NCBI RefSeq assembly: GCF_943169845.1
Contig: NZ_CALPBW010000007.1
Span: 38,428-102,427 of the forward strand
Length of the DNA: 64,000 nt
Source: Peptoniphilus rachelemmaiella
GTDB lineage: Bacteria; Bacillota; Clostridia; Tissierellales; Peptoniphilaceae
Direction of reading: 5' to 3'
The position numbers and the translations under genes were made by a program. Shown here one piece after another: positions 60,165 through 64,000 of the stretch; within the stretch, counting starts at the first letter, position 1; each line of letters opens with the position of its first letter. Under the pieces are notes generated by a model. The model did no database searches and had not been told where the DNA came from. It saw nothing but the letters and a program-made list of their open reading frames with translations.

Positions 60165-60929
60165 TCAATCAAAGAAGTCTCTTAACGGAGACGAGGGATC
60201 GGCGCCTTTGTCCAGGATGCGGCCCGGTCCGGATAAATGGCCCAAGCGGCCCGCTTCAATGGCCAGCTTAAAGGCTTTGGCCATCATGGGAATGTCGTTG
60301 GCCGTGGCGATGCCCGTGTTGGCCATAATGGCGGCGGCGCCCATTTCCATGGCTTCGGCAGCTTGGGACGGGCGGCCGATGCCGGCATCGACGATAATGG
60401 GCAGGTCGATTTCGTCGATTAAAATTTGGATAAATGCCTTCGTGGCCAAGCCGCGATTGCTGCCGATGGGAGACGCCAAAGGCATAATGGCGGCGGCACC
60501 GGCATCACGCATATCCCGAGCATAGTTCAAATCGGGATACATATAGGGCATGACGACGAAGCCTTCCTTGGCCAAAATGTCCGTGGCCTTTAATGTTTGT
60601 TCGTTGTCGGGGAGTAAGTACTTGGAGTCCCGCATGATTTCGATTTTGACGAAATTGCCGCAGCCCATTTCCTTTGCCAGGCGGGCGATTCGAATGGCTT
60701 CATCGGCATTGCGGGCGCCGCTGGTGTTGGGAATCAAGGTGACGTGTTTCGGAATAAATTCCAAAATATTCGTCACATCCGCCGTGTTTGCCCGGCGAAG
60801 GGCCACGGTAATCATTTCCGCCCCGGCGTGGGTAATGGCGGCGTCGATTAATTCCGGCGCATACTTGCCCGATCCTAAAATAAAGCGAGACTCAAAGGTC
60901 TTGTCCCCTAATTTCCACGTATCTTTCAT
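60165..60929 (-). CDS. thiG: Thiazole synthase
   Basis: 254 residues. Builds the thiazole phosphate from DXP, ThiS thiocarboxylate and dehydroglycine. Marks: [15 protein letters not shown] near residue 15, [11 protein letters not shown] near 38, [16 protein letters not shown] near 65, [15 protein letters not shown] near 120, [25 protein letters not shown] near 185. I chose the ATG at 60929 after AGGAGG; it overlaps the thiF stop by 4 bases. No DXP synthase gene lies in the window. Confidence 0.96.
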   Translation of the reverse strand: MKDTWKLGDKTFESRFILGSGKYAPELIDAAITHAGAEMITVALRRANTADVTNILEFIPKHVTLIPNTSGARNADEAIRIARLAKEMGCGNFVKIEIMRDSKYLLPDNEQTLKATDILAKEGFVVMPYMYPDLNYARDMRDAGAAAIMPLASPIGSNRGLATKAFIQILIDEIDLPIIVDAGIGRPSQAAEAMEMGAAAIMANTGIATANDIPMMAKAFKLAIEAGRLGHLSGPGRILDKGADPSSPLRDFFD

Positions 60930-61525
60930 GCTAATCCTCCTATTATCAGTTCGAATACAACTTGACACTCCATGGCGGCGATGGTCATGACCTTGGGCAG
61001 GTAACAATCCCTGCGGTCCTCGCCGTTAAAATCCCCCACCATATGAATGTGACCGAAATCCTTGCGCTTCACAGCCCCTGAGGGCCCCGCTACGCCGGTG
61101 GTACAGACATAAGGTGTTCTGTGGTCTTGAAAAAAATCAAAGGCCTCTATTTTCGACTGAACGCCGTCATAGGCCTCCACAACAATATCCGCCTCGGCCT
61201 CGATGGCCTTCAGCACTTCGGCGTCCACAAATTCATCCCGCGCCTCCACACATACGTGGGGCAGCCAATCGGTGATCTTCTCCGCCGTGGCCTGTACCTT
61301 TTTCTTTCCTATATCTGAAACGCTGTAGTTTTGGCGATTTAAATTCGACGCCTCCACCACATCGAAATCGTACAAAATAAGTTTTCCTACGCCCAGGCGG
61401 GCCAAAATCCACGCCACTTGGGATCCTAAGCCGCCGCAACCTAATACGGCGACGGTAAAATCCTCCACGGCATCGTTGATCTCGGGCCTTTGACGCGCCA
61501 AGACGTCTTCTCGTTTAACCTCCAC
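60926..61525 (-). CDS. thiF: Thiamine biosynthesis protein ThiF (E1-like adenylyltransferase)
   Basis: About 199 residues. [32 protein letters not shown] is the nucleotide-binding Rossmann stretch, followed by NLNRQNY with the conserved Arg. It adenylates the C-terminal Gly of ThiS. It is a short form without the CXXC zinc pairs of E. coli ThiF, like other anaerobe ThiF-family proteins next to thiSGH. The start is uncertain: I give the GTG at 61525, which overlaps thiS by 11 bases; an ATG at 61561 is further inside thiS. The stop overlaps the thiG start. Confidence 0.88.
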   Translation of the reverse strand: MEVKREDVLARQRPEINDAVEDFTVAVLGCGGLGSQVAWILARLGVGKLILYDFDVVEASNLNRQNYSVSDIGKKKVQATAEKITDWLPHVCVEARDEFVDAEVLKAIEAEADIVVEAYDGVQSKIEAFDFFQDHRTPYVCTTGVAGPSGAVKRKDFGHIHMVGDFNGEDRRDCYLPKVMTIAAMECQVVFELIIGGLA

Positions 61526-61709
61526 CGGTAAAAGAAAACACCTCCAACATATCATCGTCATCGACCATTGTCTTCGCCATGTCCGCCCGCTTCACCAGCT
61601 GCCCGTTCATTTCCAGGGCCACGCCACAAGCGTCGTAGCCTGCGCGAATCAACACGTCGATTAAAGGCGCGGGGCCGTCTAATGCCACGACCTTCCCGTT
61701 AATCTTCAC
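61515..61709 (-). CDS. thiS: Sulfur carrier protein ThiS
   Basis: 64 residues from a GTG 4 bases after GAGGAGGTGACC-type site. Ubiquitin-like fold: [48 protein letters not shown]. The C-terminal Gly-Gly is the site adenylated by ThiF and turned to thiocarboxylate. The longer open frame back to 61784 runs through the leader hairpin and is not coding. First gene of thiS-thiF-thiG-thiH-thiE2. Confidence 0.93.
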   Translation of the reverse strand: MKINGKVVALDGPAPLIDVLIRAGYDACGVALEMNGQLVKRADMAKTMVDDDDMLEVFSFTGGG

Positions 61710-61728
61710 GGTCACCTCCTCACAAAAT

Positions 61729-61777
61729 AAAAAAAAGCACGAAGGAACTACACCCGCGGTGGTGTACCCCTTCGTGC
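61729..61777 (-). terminator. Terminator hairpin in the thiS leader (probable attenuator)
   Basis: On the minus strand GCACGAAGG, GTACACC and GGTGTA, then CCTTCGTGC form a long stem followed by TTTTTTTT, about 20 bases before thiS. GTGCAAGGCAC just before it can form a small competing hairpin using the first arm. No TPP aptamer precedes it. Confidence 0.75.
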
Positions 61778-61793
61778 CTTGCACTCTTTTTCG

Positions 61794-61822
61794 AGTATAA
61801 CACGGTCGCCTTTCCCTGACAA
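61794..61822 (-). promoter_or_regulatory. Predicted sigma-A promoter of the thiS operon
   Basis: TTGTCA (61817-61822), 17-base spacer, TATACT (61794-61799) on the minus strand. The transcript would start near 61787 and have a leader of about 78 bases, most of it the terminator hairpin. Confidence 0.7.
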
Positions 61823-62269
61823 GTCATATAGGTGTAAAAAAATCGTTCTTACCACCTTCTTTCATTCCCCGGCCTTTGATTCGGCTCACGCTGCGCCCAG
61901 CGGCATACCATTTTTAATGGCCTCCCCGCACTTTCTTAACAGGGTGGTGAAAGAAAAAGCGGATCCCCTCGCTTTTTTTCATCCGCTCCGCTAAAACTGT
62001 ATCCCCTTCTGAAAGAAGCAAGATTTTCGGCGAAAACCCACCCTCTCCCACGGTCAATTAACTTATAGATCATTCATTATTTTGATATTTAATCTTATGT
62101 GGAGATGGCCTCCCCGATTTTAACGCATCCATCCGCCCCCCTTTTTTGCCTTAAATAATTTTCTCACAGCCTCTGTCGTTATAAATTTTAATTTTAACAA
62201 CCTGCATTTCTTGATATTTTTATGACTGATGGTTTTCTGCGAAAAAACATTTTTAAAAAACGTCCGTTT
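61823..62269. other. Gene-free stretch between the divergent thiS operon and the symporter
   Basis: About 450 bases, becoming very T-rich toward 62269. The short open frame on the plus strand at 61779-61994 has no ribosome site. AGCGGAT (61957) and ATCCGCT (61980) form an inverted repeat with T residues between. I see no tRNA, known riboswitch or conserved protein. Confidence 0.5.
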
Positions 62270-62312
62270 TTTTGTAAAAAGAGGTTTAATTTTTTAAAAA
62301 GAGGTGTATAAT
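62270..62312 (+). promoter_or_regulatory. Symporter promoter with two 20-bp-spaced direct repeats
   Basis: AAAAAGAGGT occurs at 62276-62285 and again at 62296-62305, exactly 20 bases apart, with T-rich sequence in front of each copy. TATAAT at 62307-62312 follows directly. Two sites on the same face of the helix beside a -10 element suggest a regulator binding as two dimers. The regulator is unknown. Confidence 0.55.
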
Positions 62313-62353
62313 GTATTCACAAGCAGTTATTCATACTTATTCGGAGGTGACTT

Positions 62354-63730
62354 ATGAGTTTAGCAGATGTACTAGGTAAAATTGATGCGTTCCTATGGGG
62401 TGTTCCTTTAATCGTATTACTCGTCGGCGCAGGCATTATCCTATCCGTCCGCACCGGCTTCGTCCAAGCCCGTCGTTTCGGCTATATTATGAAAAATACG
62501 ATGGGCAAAATGTTCGAAAAGCACGAAGTTGAAGAAGGCGCCATCTCGCCTTTCCAAGCCTTATCTACGGCACTGGCCGCTACGGTCGGTACCGGTAACA
62601 TCGTCGGCGTATCGGTCGCCATCTTAGGCGGCGGTCCCGGCGCCGTATTCTGGATGTGGGTTGCCGCATTCTTCGGTATGTGTACGAAGTTCTCTGAAGT
62701 AAACTTGGCAGTCGCCTATCGCGTTAAAACCGAAGACGGCTATGCCGGCGGCCCCATGTACTACTTAGACCGCGGTTTAAAGAAACCCTGGTTAGGCAAG
62801 TGCTTCGCCTTCCTGGCAGGTGTTGCCTGCTTCGGTATCGGTTGTTCCGTACAATCCAACGCCATCGCCGGTACGTTGAAATCATCCTTTAACGTTCCGC
62901 CCATGATCACTGCCGTGGTCATCACCGTCGCCGCTTCCGTCGTTATTATCGGCGGGATCCAATCCATCTCCAAAGTTACAGAAAAGCTCGTTCCCTTTAT
63001 GGCAGCCTTCTATATCGCAGGTGGTTTAATCATCATTATCTCTAACGCCCACATGCTTCCCTTCGCCATTCGCGCCATCTTCGTCGGTGCCTTCAATCCG
63101 TCGGCAGTCGGCGGCGGTGTCATCGGCTACACCATTATGTTGGCTATGCGTAACGGCGTCAGCCGCGGCGTCTTCACCAATGAAGCCGGCTTAGGTTCTT
63201 CGCCTATCGCCCACGCCACGGCATCTACCGACCACCCGACCCGTCAAGGGATGTGGGGTGTTACGGAAGTCTTCTTGGATACCTTCGTTGTCTGCTCCAT
63301 TACCGCACTGGTTATTATTACATCCGGCGTTTTGGATAAAGGCATAACCGATGCATCGGCCCTCGTATCCACGGCATTCGATATGCACTTGGCCATCGGT
63401 CGTTACATCGTATCCTTAGGCTTATTGCTCTTCGCATTCTCCACCATTCTCGGTTGGGAATACTACGGCGAAACCTCCGCCCGCTACCTCTTGGGCGCAG
63501 GCATCGGCAAACCCTACAAGCTCGTTTATATCATCATGATCTTCGTCGGTTGCGTTATGAACTTAGACCTTGCATGGACCGTCGCTAATATTCTCAATGC
63601 TTTAATGGCAGTCCCGAACTTAATCGGCTTGATCGGACTTTCCGGCGTCGTCGTCGCTTTGGAAAAAGACTTCTTCAAAGACGACCGCAAACGGACGTCC
63701 CCTGCAGAATACGAACACTTATTGAAATAA
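62354..63730 (+). CDS. Alanine/glycine:cation symporter family protein (AGCS)
   Basis: 458 residues, about 10-11 membrane segments. Imports alanine or glycine with Na+ or H+. Typical pieces: SVRTGFVQARRFGYIM near residue 33, SPFQALSTALAATVGTGNIVGV near 62, GGPGAVFWMWVAAFFGMCTKF near 92, YAGGPMYYLDRGL near 130, GVSRGVFTNEAGLGSSPIAHA near 275. Codons are rich in C- and T-ending synonyms, suggesting high expression. GGAGGTGA lies 4 bases before the ATG. Confidence 0.95.
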   Translation: MSLADVLGKIDAFLWGVPLIVLLVGAGIILSVRTGFVQARRFGYIMKNTMGKMFEKHEVEEGAISPFQALSTALAATVGTGNIVGVSVAILGGGPGAVFWMWVAAFFGMCTKFSEVNLAVAYRVKTEDGYAGGPMYYLDRGLKKPWLGKCFAFLAGVACFGIGCSVQSNAIAGTLKSSFNVPPMITAVVITVAASVVIIGGIQSISKVTEKLVPFMAAFYIAGGLIIIISNAHMLPFAIRAIFVGAFNPSAVGGGVIGYTIMLAMRNGVSRGVFTNEAGLGSSPIAHATASTDHPTRQGMWGVTEVFLDTFVVCSITALVIITSGVLDKGITDASALVSTAFDMHLAIGRYIVSLGLLLFAFSTILGWEYYGETSARYLLGAGIGKPYKLVYIIMIFVGCVMNLDLAWTVANILNALMAVPNLIGLIGLSGVVVALEKDFFKDDRKRTSPAEYEHLLK

Positions 63731-63751
63731 AAATAACTCATACTGCTAAAG

Positions 63752-63781
63752 ACCCCTCGGCAATTGCCGGGGGTTTTCTTT
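63752..63781 (+). terminator. Terminator of the symporter gene
   Basis: ACCCCTCGGCAATTGCCGGGGGT followed by TTTCTTTTT, ending where the ISL3 element begins. Confidence 0.85.
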
Positions 63782-63789
63782 TTGGCTCT

Positions 63790-63829
63790 ATAATATCCAT
63801 TGGGGAGTAACCTCCTTAATGGATATTTT
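63790..63829 (+). terminator. Hairpin at the ISL3 left end
   Basis: AATATCCATT and AATGGATATT with an inner GGAG/CTCC pair form a long stem followed by TTTG. It could stop read-through transcription from the symporter into the transposase. Confidence 0.6.
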
Positions 63830-63905
63830 TGTGCAAAAAGATAGCACTTGTTTTCCTAATCACCTAAAATTAAATCACCACAAAATAATAAAGGGGGGCA
63901 AACAA

Positions 63906-64000
63906 GTGCAAAACAATATTACCACATTACTTTTAGGAATCCAAGATGTCGAGGTCACCGGTGTTTCAGAAGAAAGACGCCTGATTACCATTGATTGCAA
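63906..64000 (+). CDS. ISL3-family transposase, N-terminal fragment
   Basis: GTG start after AAGGGGGG; 31 codons are visible before the window edge, reading MQNNITTLLLGIQDVEV then RRLITIDC. This is the usual opening of ISL3 transposases before their zinc-finger Cys set. Whether the rest is intact cannot be seen. Confidence 0.8.
   Translation, partial: MQNNITTLLLGIQDVEVTGVSEERRLITIDC

Larger units (their letters stand above)
63784..64000 (+). mobile_element. ISL3-family insertion sequence, left end (cut by window edge)
   Basis: Begins GGCTCTATAATATCC, of the GGCTCT type that opens ISL3-family inverted repeats, 120 bases before a transposase start. The right end is outside the window, so target duplication cannot be checked. 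Confidence 0.75.

Noticed and set aside
61729..61787. T-box leader before thiS, suggested by an ACCGCGG stretch
   Set aside because: There is no room for the specifier domain after the predicted start, and the stretch is simply part of the terminator stem.
1..64000. Prophage, CRISPR array, biosynthetic cluster or restriction system
   Set aside because: No phage structural genes, spacer arrays, synthase modules or methylase/nuclease motifs were seen on either strand.

Overview
The window is a chromosomal segment of a Gram-positive anaerobe, most likely a Firmicute of the Peptoniphilaceae/Tissierellia type. The reasons are the SLH-anchored surface protease, type III pantothenate kinase, tandem CoA-transferases of the butyrate/acetate kind, an EFR1 flavodoxin-ferredoxin protein, ATP-grasp-free radical-SAM ThiH, S-box and TPP riboswitches, and sigma-A promoters with strong AGGAGG ribosome sites. 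The genus is my inference. Most genes lie on the minus strand in tightly coupled operons with ATGA, GTGA or TAATG junctions.

Layout: 1-4000 is a purine operon (purF-purM-purN-purH, the last cut by the window edge) behind an unusual structured leader with its own terminator. A patatin-like lipase follows at 4078-4908. From 4961 to 12136 lies an acquired region: visibly AT-rich genes for a two-component system and an FtsX-type ABC transporter, with a relic of a second such system, bounded by two decayed copies of one IS3-family element. Next come a small exported protein, the magnesium transporter MgtE and a 2222-residue surface subtilase with SLH domains (14336-21004). 21299-23553 has two small unknown genes, tRNA-Pro, a ferritin-like protein and a glyoxalase-II-like hydrolase. 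23672-32929 holds a MoxR/VWA pair, a cell-envelope group (MurJ, polysaccharide deacetylase, exported stalk-domain protein) and an unknown protein coupled to a FUSC-family membrane protein.

33057-41468 has the long ribosome-hibernation factor, an OmpR-type two-component system, a YihY/BrkB membrane protein, PhzF, ComFC, RecD2 and MetK; metK is preceded by a clear SAM-I riboswitch and terminator. 41664-44364 carries two paralogous acetate CoA-transferases. 44542-50976 holds a nitrilase-family amidase, greA-lysS, dus-coaX with an ECF S component that fits a pantothenate transporter, and a P1-family peptidase; PBP1A is on the plus strand at 51172-53565.

53707-61709 is a nearly complete thiamine locus in two operons. 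thiM-thiE-thiD-thiC is controlled by a TPP riboswitch with two consecutive terminators. thiS-thiF-thiG-thiH-thiE2 starts from its own promoter and a short terminator leader that does not resemble a TPP aptamer. An EFR1 gene sits between them. The window ends with an alanine/glycine:cation symporter and the left end of an ISL3-family insertion sequence.

Most interesting signals: the structured purF leader that matches no purine riboswitch I know; the compact thiS leader; the tandem TPP terminators; the 20-bp-spaced direct repeats at the symporter promoter; and the IS-flanked AT-rich transporter island with a chimeric kinase-permease relic. All similarity calls are from reading motifs by eye; no database search was run.
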